From assembly GCA_034401795.1 (NCBI GenBank), contig CM067369.1, positions 137,156,496 to 137,220,495 on the forward strand: a DNA stretch of 64,000 bases, read 5' to 3'. Each line of letters begins with the position of its first letter. The first letter of the stretch is position 1. Both the position numbers and the translations under genes were made by a program. Of the stretch, positions 51,836 to 62,074 are shown piece after piece. The stretch comes from Chaetoderma sp. LZ-2023a (lineage: Eukaryota; Mollusca; Caudofoveata; Chaetodermatida; Chaetodermatidae). The notes under the pieces were generated by a model. That model saw nothing but the letters and a program-made list of their open reading frames with translations. It ran no database searches and was not told the origin of the DNA.

Positions 51836-52534
51836 AAGTTGGTCAAAGCGTGAGGATTTTCGATGGCGCGCCATGGACTGCGCGTTCTAGTAGCGATTGT
51901 TAAGTATATATAATTTAAAATATCTTACTTATAATATTGCACAATTAGTTGTAGGCTCTACATTTTCCTCGTTTTATCTTGTCTTCATTTTTCTTGAGAA
52001 AGGCAATATTGACATGAGCATCGTTCAGTATGTTGTATGGATAATCACTGGCGGATTAAAATATAATATTATATATTATTGATCAAACGAACCTGATTTA
52101 TAAGCTATTATTGAAGAACAGCTCCTCCCCCACCTAACACCCCGCCCGCACCCCCAACACGCACGCACACACGCACGCACGCACGCACGCACGCACACAC
52201 ACTCGTGCACACGTGCGCACGCATACAGACACGTACGTAGTACGTAATCGCGTGCGTAAGTATGCACGCACATGTACGCACGCATGAACACATGCATGCA
52301 CGCACCACGCTCACACATACATACGCACGCCCCTCCATCCAGCGGTGAATTAAATTATGCATTCAAATTGGTTATAAGTTTACTATGCTATGTGGTGATT
52401 GCCTCTTTAATAAATTAACCCTTATGAAAATTAAAAGTTGATTGATTAAAATTTCAATCATCAAATTTCCAAAAATCATTTTCTTTCCGCTTATTTATGT
52501 ATTAATTTATTCAGGTACCATATCTGTGATTCTA
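51836..52534 (+). repeat. Left arm of large inverted duplication (699 bp)
   Basis: It runs from 'aagttggtcaaagcgtgagg' through the GGCGCGCC palindrome, an AT-rich part, a CCCCCAC/(ACGC)n part, to 'caggtaccatatctgtgatt'. The whole arm is found in reverse complement at 54631-55931 with a few substitutions. Confidence 0.95.
52150..52290. repeat. (ACGC)n/(CA)n microsatellite inside left arm
   Basis: The degenerate acgc/catgcacgc tract is mirrored as tgcg/gcatgcgtg at about 55475-55610 in the right arm. Confidence 0.9.
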
Positions 52535-53169
52535 ACGTCGCTTGACCCCACCCCCTAACCATATTCATACCCATAACACATTCACGGGACATTAGGCATG
52601 TGTGCGTGGCCTAATATGCAAATATGATGACGCCATAACTCTATGGACCAATCAGATCACCCATCCATCTCGTCACCTTTCTACTGATGGCCATTGTCGC
52701 AAATTCCCTTGACATAAACATATTCTGTAAGTGACACTCCATGCTTTGCAGAAAATAAATTATGCTAACCAGAACAGAAATATACCTTATGTGATTCTTT
52801 TTATAGTTCTACATAGGTAATAACCGGCACCCACCCCTATCTATTACACATGTTAACTAGTGGATTATCACAGTTTAGGTGTTTAAAAATATTTTCTTCA
52901 GAAGTCGGATTGGTATTGCTGTTTCCGGATCTGTTGGAACGCAATGGAATAAAATGTTCAGAAAAGGGTCTGTTCTCCGAATAGAATCTTCTTAACACCT
53001 TTTGAATCCAGGTTAGAGTAATATGTTTGATTAGTAACGCTCAAGCATAAAGTAAATGATGGGGAGATGGATTTATGGAATGGATGGATATATAGGTTAC
53101 TGGATAGATTTATGGACTATTAGGTAAATGGATTAACGAAGACAGATTAATTAAAGGATTATCTAGATT

Positions 53170-53219
53170 AACGGAGTTTATTATTATTCTTATTATTATT
53201 ATTATTATTATTATTCTTA

Positions 53220-53275
<56 letters not shown>

Positions 53276-53276
53276 G
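53170..53276. repeat. (TTA)n microsatellite
   Basis: Nearly pure tta run with a few ctt/ttt interruptions. Confidence 0.95.
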
Positions 53277-53466
53277 GAGTAATAGAGTAATAGATGTTTA
53301 TTTTGCTAGATTACTGGTTGGTGTGTGGGTGGATTAATAGATAGGTTTTTTTTAATGGATTGGTATATGGATTGGTGGGGAGATTAATTGTGAATATGTG
53401 AATATCATAAGAATGTCGAGTTATCTGGGTCAAATATGTCAAAGTTTACCCTACAGTTGCTTCATG

Positions 53467-53706
53467 GTCTTCTTCTTCTTCTTTTCGTTCGCTGATCATA
53501 CCGCCAGTCCTGTAAGTGACTATCGACATGATCATAAGCGTTAAGTGCGTGGATCCATATTTTATTGTGCGCCGTGCAGCTTGGAACCTCCGTCTTCAAC
53601 ACTCAAGGTTTCTGTCAGGGTTACCTCACCCTTACCTCCTTTAGTCGCTTCTTACGACATGCAGAGGATACGGAAGGTGTATTCTAGGCCCCACCTACAG
53701 GGCTTC
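53467..53706 (-). mobile_element. SINE-like retroposon with CGTAAGAGGCGACTAA core, copy 2
   Basis: Reverse complement of 13846-14085. It begins with a TTCTTCTTC tract (the tail), contains 'tttagtcgcttcttacgaca', and ends 'ggccccacctacagggcttc'. The core has one change (cgtaagaagcgac). Its position inside the loop is unrelated to the arms. Confidence 0.55.
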
Positions 53707-54630
53707 ATGGTCATTACCTAGAACGTATGGTTATGCTATGGAAGCAAATCTAAGGGTTATACAGCTCAACAGTCTGTGATGTTCGGAGGAGCAGGTCAAC
53801 CCAGGTGTTAATTTGACCACTATGACCTAAAAAACCTGTCAATGATAAGTACCAAAGGTGTTGATGGTCGGATCAGAAGTTTCAGGTTAACAGGAAATCG
53901 CCCAAAGTGGTATAAATTAAATGACTCGATTGTTTAGTATCAATAGATCAAGAATTACAGGAATATTGCCGCTGTAGATTTTATGGTATCAGGACAACAG
54001 ATCTATATGACATAGAAGGGATTTCGAATCAATGTAAAAGATTCCGATTTAATGAAAAAAGTTGAGGAGATAGGGGCGATAGGGTATGGATATGGCTGCA
54101 ACTCAAATTAAATTATTGGGATTGGATAATGGCAAACTATGGAGGTGATCTCTCCGGATTGAACTTTTTGGCCAAACTTCAAAATTCAGATATGTATGAG
54201 TTGGTCAAAGTTGCACGCTACTCAGTCACCACCAGAGCTCCTCATTAACCGACCACAATAATATCATCGATCTATCTAATGACGTTGAAGTCGTAATGGG
54301 AAAAATTATGGCCGATTGACCCAGATATACATGGATTCAAATTCTAGCAGTTACGGTTAAACAGTTCCAATCTCTCTTTCAAAAGACAAGAGCTGCTTAA
54401 ACTTCTTTACCAGAACCAGAAAATCCGTCTATCTGAGAATGATACTATTTGATGGTTAATCTGCATGCGGTAGAGAAAATTCTGTAAACGAAACTATGAA
54501 AACATAAAAAACCCATTAATCATTCATTCATGACATAGAAAACGGAGTAGATAAATTGATATTGATAGAGTAAAAATGGAGTAGTGAACTAACGCTGTAT
54601 TTATAACATTTTAAAAGCGCCTGTGATGCT

Positions 54631-55931
54631 TTAGAATCACAGATATAGTACCTGAATAAATTAATACATAAATAAGCGGAAAGAAAATGATTTTTGGAAA
54701 TTTGATGATTGAAATTTTAATCAATCAGCCCTTAATTTTCATAAGGGTTAATTTATTAAAGAGGCAATCACCAAATAGCATAGTAAACTTATAACCAATT
54801 TGAATGCATAATTTAATTCACCGCTGGCGCGGTGGGTGGATTAATAGATAGTTGGGTTTTTTAATGGATTGGTATATGGATTGGTGGGAAGATTAATTGT
54901 GAATATGTGAATTAGCATTACTTATAAATATATCATATAAATGGATGAATAGACGTGAGGGACAGAATGAGCTAGAGAGGAAGGGAGAAGGGGATTGATG
55001 AATGGATAGATGGATGGGCAGATGACTAGCTGGAGGGAGAAGAGGTTGAATGAATGGATGGATAGATTGATGAATAAGATGGGAATGGATGTCTGGTGGA
55101 TGGATGGATTGACGGACATCGAGATTGATGGAGAGATGGAGAGATAGCTGGATGGCTGAAAATAGGCAAAAGTTGCGAGATGTGTGGGTGGGTGGATGGA
55201 TGGACGGATGGACTATAGGTAGATAGATAGATAGATAGCCGATGGATGTATATATGAGGCGGAGATATGGATATGTAGAGCTGGAGAGATAGCTGGATGG
55301 ATGAAGAGAGGCAAGAGTTGCGAGAAGGTTGGGTGGATGGATGCATGGATAGTTGGATAGACGGATAAACGATAAATAGATAGATATCAGATGGATGTAT
55401 ATGTAGCGGAGGTAGGGATATACGAGTCGAAATCTGAATGGATGGAGGGGCGTGCGTACGTATGTGTGAGCATGGTGCGTGCATGCATGTGTTCATGCGT
55501 GCGTACATGTGCGTGCATACTTACGCACGCGATTACGTACTACGTACGTGTCTGTATGCGTGCGCCCGCGTGTGTGTGCGAGCGTGCATGCGTGCGTGCG
55601 TGCGTGCGTGTTGGGGGTGGGGTAGGGTGTTGGGTGGGGGAGGAGCTGTTCTTCAATAATAGCTTATAAATCAGGTTCGTTTGATCAACAATATATAATA
55701 TTATATTTCAATCCGCCAGTGATTATCCACACAACATACTGAACGATGCTCATGTCAATATTGCCTTTCTCAAGAAAAATGAAGACAAGATAAAACGAGG
55801 AAAATGTAGAGCCTACAACTAATTGTGCAATATTATAAGTAAGATATTTTAAATTATATATACTTAACAATCGCTACTAGAACGCGCAGTCCATGGCGCG
55901 CCATCGAAAATCCTCACGCTTTGACCAACTT
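54631..55931 (-). repeat. Right arm of large inverted duplication, expanded
   Basis: 54631-54831 and 55438-55931 are the reverse complement of 51836-52534. About 607 bp (54832-55437) is inserted at a ggatgg motif of the arm. Confidence 0.9.
54832..55437. repeat. GGAT/GATA-rich insertion in right arm
   Basis: It begins with about 85 bp (ggattaatagatag, then atggattggtatatggattg) also present in the loop at 53328-53410, then runs into degenerate ggat/gata/gatgg repeats. A segment of about 147 bp containing 'gagagatagctggatgg' and 'agttgcgaga' is tandemly duplicated (about 55137 and 55284). Confidence 0.8.
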
Positions 55932-55979
55932 CGCCGTTCAGTACTGCTGTAATGCGGCAATAACCAATTTCGCCCATTT

Positions 55980-56150
55980 TTAAACGGCGCAGGTCCATAT
56001 ACCAATTTGTTATTTGTGCACCCTTTTGTAAACGGCGAAGACCCATATGGCCGTTTGTTATTGGCGCGCCCGTTTGTAAACAGCACACTGTCCATATGCA
56101 AATTGTATATTGGCGCACCTGTTTGTAAATGGCGCACTGCCCATGTGTCA
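55980..56150. repeat. 48-bp tandem repeat (about 3.5 units)
   Basis: Units start near 55982, 56030 and 56078, with a partial unit at 56127. Each has 'aaacggcg', 'cccatatg', 'tttgttattggcgc' and 'acccgtttgt' blocks. Related sequence recurs at about 56640-56735 (ggcgcgc, then gatatccaatttgcatatgg), so the repeat is also dispersed locally. Confidence 0.75.
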
Positions 56151-56504
56151 ATATAAAACTTGCTCCAATAGGAAAAGTACACATCTGTAAATAAATTGTG
56201 ATTTCTAGCCCTACATTCGTAGGTCAATGATTAATTTTCAGTCACTTGGTTAGATTTATTGACACGTCTTACTTAAAGAAACAATGTCTATCAAACAAGG
56301 TGGGCAAATTATACTCAATGTTAGTCACTTCATTTGATCCTTGCGTTATTATTCTCATTAATCACTTTGATCCTTAAGTACAGACATTATGTGAAATCAC
56401 AAATCAATGGATTAATCAGCGGCTTAAATCGATTCAATTGTCACGGGATTGTTGATGTATACACAAGAATATTTGCGCCCAATGCAGAATTATTGACTAA
56501 CCGA

Positions 56505-56585
56505 CTGAAGGAATGAATGAATGAACGGGCATACGGATGAACGGATGAACACATGAACAAGCTAAAAATACCAGGCATGAATGAA
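56505..56585. repeat. Degenerate GAAT/GGAT tetranucleotide repeat
   Basis: Runs of gaatgaatgaatgaac and cggatgaacggatgaac. Confidence 0.7.
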
Positions 56586-56847
56586 CACATGCATAAATAC
56601 GGACAGACGTGTCTGAACAACTGAATGAATTGCATACTAATGGGCGCGCAGATAATCAATCTGCGTATGAGCCTGCGATGTTTCAAAATGGACGCGCTGA
56701 TATCCAATTTGCATATGGGCCTGGGCCGTTGACAAATTTAATATAAATATTGTCTTGCATTCAAGTAGCTTACATAGCAAATTTAGTTGAATTCCGCCAA
56801 ATTTGACTTTCAGGTAGCTCGCTAGCTCCAACCTGTCACCACCCCAC

Positions 56848-56932
56848 TGCAGGTGGTGGGTGTGTGTGGGGTGGGGTGAGGGGGGAGGTGCGTGGGGGGT
56901 GGGGCTGGAGGGTGGTGGTGGGGTGGGGGCTA
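56848..56932 (+). other. G-rich tract with quadruplex potential
   Basis: About 85 bp with many runs of 3-6 G separated by 1-4 bases on the plus strand, enough for several overlapping G-quadruplexes. No promoter or gene start was seen beside it. Confidence 0.75.
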
Positions 56933-57402
56933 ATGTAAATGGTATTTTGCAGTACCCAATAATATCGTCGTAACTTACATAACAAATTTGATTGAATTCC
57001 TCCAAACTGTTTCGGAGGAGATAGCCGGACAGACAGACAAGGGCGATTGCAATTATTCCTCCATGTTTCAAAACGCATGGGGATAGTAACCATTAGACAG
57101 CTAATTTTGCGAAATGGCTATGACTGCTTTGTCATAAATTCGAGAATTTTAACACGGCCATGTCACAGATGTGCCCGCCGCACTCTGAGTGCTACAACTT
57201 TCATGGCATATACATGTTGAATAAATGTGTTGAATTATTACGGTATATATTACGTTTCTGCCATATGGATATATACCACCCGCACCTATCGCCTATATTT
57301 AACTCTTTACGCACTGATGGTTTATAATTGAAGTTAATTGTTATAGGGACAGAAGAATTCCGAAGAAAGACTCAGCCTGGTGTTCATTTTGTGAACAATT
57401 GC

Positions 57403-57455
57403 ACTGAAAGCTGTTGCTGTCTTAGACAGCAACATATTTGTTTCCAAAATGAATA
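57403..57455 (+). repeat. Dispersed GTTGCTG hairpin motif, copy 3
   Basis: A perfect 9-bp stem (gttgctgtc 57413-57421, gacagcaac 57425-57433) with loop TTA is preceded by ctgaaagct and followed by 'tttccaaaatgaata'. Confidence 0.6.
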
Positions 57456-58120
57456 CCAAATATCATATGAAACGGAATAGAATGATTGGAGAGTCACACC
57501 CAAACCAAATTGGACATGGTCTTCTCATTATTTATTGTTAATTATTTTTTCGGATTTTCCCAATGTTTTAGGTATAGTTTATACACGCAGAGTGGGCAAT
57601 GTTTTCTTACCGACGGCCATGTATTATACATGTATAGTCTGGTCCATGGATAATACATAGAGGCCGATTTAAGTACGATCGTCTGTGTTCAACAGAGAGA
57701 TTCCCGCCTAGTGTTTCATACTTATCTGTAGCGACAGTATCAAGTGAAAATTAATGGTGGTAATTTCGCATATGGAAGCTGGCCCGAGAACGCGGCTCGC
57801 CGTCCCAGCACTGACAAGCTCTGGCTGCGTCCAGGCACTGCCAAGCCGTCTCAGTAGTGACAGCTGCAGACAAAGGCATATCGTTGAGATACGGACTACT
57901 TTATTACTAAACATCCAGACAGTCTTACAGTTAAAGCTGACCCTCCACTTATATAAACAGTTCTCGTCCTTTTACGAGTGGAGACGAAGGAAAAATTACT
58001 GTCAGTCAAATCCTTTTCAATGTAAGTAACACAATTTTATCTACAAGAAAATGTACAGGTAGTTTAACCATTTCACTGTCAATCTAAATGTAACCATATA
58101 GGAAAGCTGTAACATATTTT
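57456..58120. other. No gene recognised
   Basis: A 91-codon frame at 57754-58029 begins MVVISHMEAGPRTRLAVPAL and ends SFYEWRRRKNYCQSNPFQCK just before a donor-like 'tgtaagtaac' at about 58020. I cannot assign it to any family and list it only as a weak exon possibility. Confidence 0.25.
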
Positions 58121-58129
58121 GAAATTAAT

Positions 58130-58200
58130 TTGAATGCAAACTGTTGCTGTCTTGGGAATCAAGAGCAGCCAGGCAACTTAGTTTCAAAATAATTAACAAA
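58130..58200 (+). repeat. Dispersed GTTGCTG hairpin motif, copies 4 and 5 (58130-58200; 58417-58447)
   Basis: 'tgcaaactgttgctgtcttg' occurs at about 58134 and again at about 58421. The first continues through an imperfect right half into gtttcaaaata. The second is cut off at about 58447 by the start of the purine tract. Confidence 0.5.
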
Positions 58201-58447
58201 AAAAACCTGTTCCCAATGGAAGTAAATATAAAAGAAAGTTTTAAATCATCATGGTATAATGTGAGTTTAGTGAGTTACCATTTACATATAAATCCCCGCC
58301 CCCACCCACCCCAACCCCTGAGTAGTCACAGAATCGATTTGGTTTCGATGCTTTCGACAAACAGCAAAACTAATAGACTTTGTTACAATCTAGTGTAATC
58401 ATAGTCATAACTAATTTGAATGCAAACTGTTGCTGTCTTGGTAACCA

Positions 58448-58793
58448 AGAGGGAGGGAGGGAGGGAGGGAGGGAGGGAGGGAGGGAGGGAGGGAGGGAGG
58501 GAGGGAGGGAGGGAGGGAGAGAGGGAGAGAGAGAGGGAGAGAGAGGGAGAGAGGGAGGGAGGGGGAGTGGGGGGGGGAGGGAGGGAGGGAGAGAGAGAGC
58601 GCGAGAAGAGGGAGGGGGGAGGGAGGGAGGCAGACAGGCCGGCAGGCAGGCAGGCAGGCAGGAAGGGAGGCAGGGGGGAGGGAGAGAGAGAGGGAGAGAG
58701 AGAGAGAGCGAGAGAGAGAGCGAGAGAGGGAGGGAGGGAGAGAGGGAGAGGGAGATAGAGAGATGAGGGAGGGGAGGGAGGGAGGGAGGGAGG

Positions 58794-58852
<59 letters not shown>
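58448..58852. repeat. GGGA/GA purine tract (about 405 bp)
   Basis: Almost uninterrupted purines on the plus strand: (GGGA)n, then mixed GA, and a final (GA)n of about 55 bp. A short GGCA/GGCC-containing segment lies at about 58628-58670. Mirror symmetry gives triplex (H-DNA) potential. Frames of up to 128 codons (GREGGREGG) are artefacts. Confidence 0.97.
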
Positions 58853-58854
<2 letters not shown>

Positions 58855-59086
58855 AATTATATTAAGATTCAAATGAATAGGCCGAGTGTCGAGCGACCCC
58901 AGCACTACTCGAGTATACATGTATTTGGTTGAGATTTATATTCCGATTGAGTATACCTGATTGCGACTTAGATAGGTTGCGTGTAGAACCACACCAGTCT
59001 ACAACATATTGACAAGCTGCATGGCCAAACGTGTCTGGCCTCGTCAGTGCAGGACATGTATGCAAGCTACTGGGGGCAGGCTTGGT

Positions 59087-60182
59087 GGTGTAGTTCTGAT
59101 CGACTGGTCGTGTACCGGTCGTACCGGCCAAGCTGGGTATGCGCCGCCCGTCCTGGATTCGTTCCCTGAACACGCACCCTGGGTAGAGCCATAAGCGTAT
59201 ATGGGCCTATGAGAGAGTTCATTAAAGCGCATAGTGTGCATGCGTACGCTTAGATGCTATTTTTACAGAGCACGTAGTTTACAACCAAGATGGGATGACG
59301 CTTTTAGTGTACCGAGATGGTACCATGTAATCTTTCTTAATTACTTGTTCCCGCCGAAACTGGCATTATTCAAGACCAGAATTCGACGGGCTTTCTAAAT
59401 CTGTAAACCATTTCAAAATCGGTTAAGAAATGAGTTATCCACGGAAACCCCTTCTTGACTATCTTCAAAATATTGCCGTGACGTCATAACCACGTGGACG
59501 CAGAACTTCTAGAATGTTCTAGAACATTCGACTGCGCTAGTATTAGCTACGCGCTGATTGGCTGTTGCTCGGCCGATGATTGGTTGGAGCGTGCGCCTGT
59601 GACGTCACCAGTAGCATAAAAGGAGATGCGATCCAGAGATCGAGAGCATCCTTGGCCAGGGGCCGAACAGATAATCCTCATATTACTTCGCTTTCTGTCT
59701 GGTTTTCTCCTGTAGCTAGCAGTTACCCAACCCACCGCACTAAAACAATTTTGTAACTCCCTTCTTGCGGGAACAATTTGGAACTTTATAATTATTGTTC
59801 ACGAATATCAAGATCTACTTCGGAACACGAACTTGTGGTGAGGCCTTTATGGCCTGAATATGTGATTCTACAGATGTAGAGACAGCGATGTTCTTTGGTG
59901 GATGACTCGCCGGATCTGCCGGCCATGCCAAAAAGGTGGTGTTTCAACCGTCCCCGCACTGATGTCGTGCAGGTTCTTCTAACTTTCGACCGCAGCAAGT
60001 AAACTTTGCCCGGTGCATCTTCACAGCTGGCTGACGTACCCAGCACCGTTAAGCTTTGTTTTGTATCTTCATCTGCATCTAACAACCCTCGCTTGTGATC
60101 GGGTTGCTGTCAACTTCCATCCGTACCATCGGTGTACGGGAACCTTCTTCACAGCAGTAATGCTATTGTATCTCTTACTGAC
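59087..60182 (+). repeat. 1.1-kb promoter-bearing repeat, copy B
   Basis: Same orientation and order as 4313-5403, 54.8 kb away. Shared blocks include 'cgccgcccgtcctggattcg', 'gtgtaccgagatggtacc', 'gagttatccacggaaacc', 'gactcgccggatctgccggc' and 'tttcgaccgcagcaagtaaa'. Flanks on both sides differ from copy A, so the unit moved or was copied as about 1.1 kb. A conserved minus-strand peptide (EDTKQS, TVLGTSAS, VYLLRSKV, GMAGRSGESS) is frameshifted between copies. Confidence 0.65.
59479..59621 (+). promoter_or_regulatory. Compound promoter of copy B: 2x CRE, E-box, HSE, 2x CCAAT, altered TATA
   Basis: TGACGTCA at 59479-59486 and 59600-59607, and CACGTG at 59491-59496. Five phased heat-shock half-sites start at 59507, 59512, 59517, 59522 and 59527. 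Two inverted CCAAT boxes (ATTGG) lie at 59557 and 59579. The TATA position reads CATAAAA (59615-59621) instead of TATAAAA in copy A. The second CCAAT pair is better preserved here, and the TATA is better in copy A. Confidence 0.7.
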
Positions 60183-60649
60183 TACTCGTTAGACACTATA
60201 TTGTGCTTACAGTCTTTTGAGTTTGATCCGCTCCCGTCCTGGGAAGCTTGTGGGAATCCTGTTTGCGGGAACCAACCTACGGGAACTTTCCAGCTTCCTG
60301 AGAATGCATCAACTCACGTCAAACTAAGAATGACGTATCAATTTCAGTAACACGATACCCAAACTTAAAATGGCTACCGAGTATTCAAGTAACTATACTT
60401 AACATTTTAATTATTCCGCTAATTATATTTCAGATAATTGTATTGTATCCGTATAAACGGTCCCGATGATGAAAAGGTACCGTAACGGTCTTAGGACCGC
60501 TAGTTATAATTTCTGTATATGTTTATAGTTATTCTCATTTTCTGTAAGGTGTTTTCACTAACCGCACCGTAGTAGGTTCGTTAACCTGTACTAACATATA
60601 TAATTCTGATCATTTGATAATGTATTGATTGTTCTGGTTAGTGTAATAA
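60183..60649. other. No gene recognised; CTAG-ended hairpin near 60470-60505
   Basis: A small hairpin (accgtaacggt, 60479-60489) is followed nine bases later by ctag and t, which resembles a Helitron 3' end but is unsupported by a 5' end. Otherwise AT-rich. Confidence 0.3.
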
Positions 60650-60735
60650 ACAAATAAACAAAACATATGAACTGATGGCTACTGGCCATATATATATGGC
60701 CAGTAGCCATCAGTTCATATGTTTTGTTTATTTGT
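60650..60735. repeat. Perfect 86-bp palindrome
   Basis: Positions 60650 to 60735 are fully self-complementary about the centre 60692/60693 with no spacer (centre ggccatatatatatggcc). I checked pairing at the centre and out to both ends, and it breaks at 60649/60736. The outer sequence is acaaataaacaaaacatatg. It can form a cruciform or a 43-bp hairpin in RNA. Confidence 0.95.
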
Positions 60736-61335
60736 AGAAAATATAGGACTGCAGTGCACGTAGGAAACACTATACAGCAACATTTATGTATGCAGCACTT
60801 TCTCCCGCCACCAACAATTTTTCACTGAGGTTGCTGTCCGTGCTATAACTCTGTTTAGCCCGGCATGCTACTGACTGAACCTTTTCTATTCAGCTCGATA
60901 GGATAGGTTTAATATGATTAGAGACACTTTCTTCGTTAAGAAATCTGTAGTATACTCTTCTCTTCCGGTAGTGCGATAATTTATCCCCGCACTCCGGCAA
61001 GACTCATAACTCTAAGATTTTGTGTCTCTTCATGTTCCACTCAGCCTTGTGGCTTCTTAATTGTTTGGATGTCCCTATCCACACCATGGGCTGATCCGAC
61101 CCTGGGAAACTGTTGGGGTTTCCGAGCGGCGATGGCCAGGGTGTGGTGTCACACATTCTCCCCATATCTTTGGATACTTAGTAGTTAGCACTTTTGCCAA
61201 TGCAGGAAAGCACTGCGAACACATATCATAATTATTATTTTATTTACTGAACAATCCTCCCGCACCGCAGTGCAAAACTGGTCAGCTCTGCCTTAGATGA
61301 AGTTTCTTGAGTTTCAGGTCAATGGTCCAAGCACT

Positions 61336-61381
61336 TTCACATAAGATCTTTAAATGTAATTTTTGAAATAGCTTCTCCGGA
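61336..61381. repeat. 46-bp direct repeat, copy 1 (second at 63533-63577)
   Basis: 'tttcacataagatctttaaa' followed by tgtaatttttgaaatagcttctccgg here. At 63533 the same block occurs with one base change. Flanks differ, so it is a small dispersed piece of an unknown repeat. Confidence 0.8.
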
Positions 61382-61574
61382 AAAACCGTGGATCCGCCCT
61401 TATGGATCATTCCTGCCGTTGTTCTTGAGGGCTCGCTTAAAGAAAAAAGGTGGACATGTGCTGGATGGATAGACGGATGACGAATGGCCGACATAAATAA
61501 GTTGATTACTAAATGTAATAAATTATTTAGGGTGTGCTAAATATTCGGGGGAACCATTTAAATCTAGTATTACT

Positions 61575-61620
61575 GGAAGGTGTTGTTGCCTGAGATAGCA
61601 ACGCCGCCATGTCAAATTAG
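61575..61620 (+). repeat. Dispersed GTTGCTG hairpin motif, copy 6 (diverged)
   Basis: The copy reads ggaaggtgttgttgcctgag, then atagcaac, then gtcaaattag. The reduced stem (gttgc 61585-61589 with gcaac 61598-61602) and the downstream gtcaaatta match copy 2 at 5713-5757. Confidence 0.45.
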
Positions 61621-62025
61621 TAACAAACTATTCAACAACTAGTGTGTATTGAATGAGTGATTTAAATTATGATTTCACATCCTCTTACGTAGCCATTTTG
61701 GCGTGGAGGTGTCAGAGGGTCATCTGGTGCAGGCTCAGACTAATCAAGACCTTCAAATGTTTGATTTTGTTTTCGTATGGGTATCATCGCTTATCGCTAG
61801 AACTAAAAAATCTTGACGTGGCTAAACATGTGTATCATGACCGTGCAAGTTGGTAAGGTGGGTAATTTGTAATTATACAAAAATTACAGTATTCTAAAGT
61901 CCAAGACAGTGATATTTATTACTCTGAATGCAGGAGATGGCCTCTAGGCGCATCTAATGTTCACATTCTTCCGAGGGATACCCAGAACCTCTCTCCTCCC
62001 CAAGACCACACACTCCTACCATTCT

Positions 62026-62074
62026 GTAGGAGGGTGTTGGGGTGGAGGGGGGTGGGGTGGGGTGGTGGTGGTGG
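62026..62074 (+). other. G-rich tract with quadruplex potential
   Basis: GGGTGTTGGGGTGGAGGGGG-type runs with at least five G-tracts of three or more within about 45 bp. Confidence 0.7.

Larger units (their letters stand above)
52535..54630. other. Loop of the inverted duplication; no gene recognised
   Basis: About 2.1 kb holding a GGAT/TTA-rich simple-sequence region, a (TTA)n run (53170-53276), a minus-strand SINE-like retroposon (53467-53706) and otherwise unrecognised AT-rich sequence without long frames. Confidence 0.5.

Noticed and set aside
58380..58766. 128-codon GREGGREGG protein
   Set aside because: Translation of the GGGA/GA tract.
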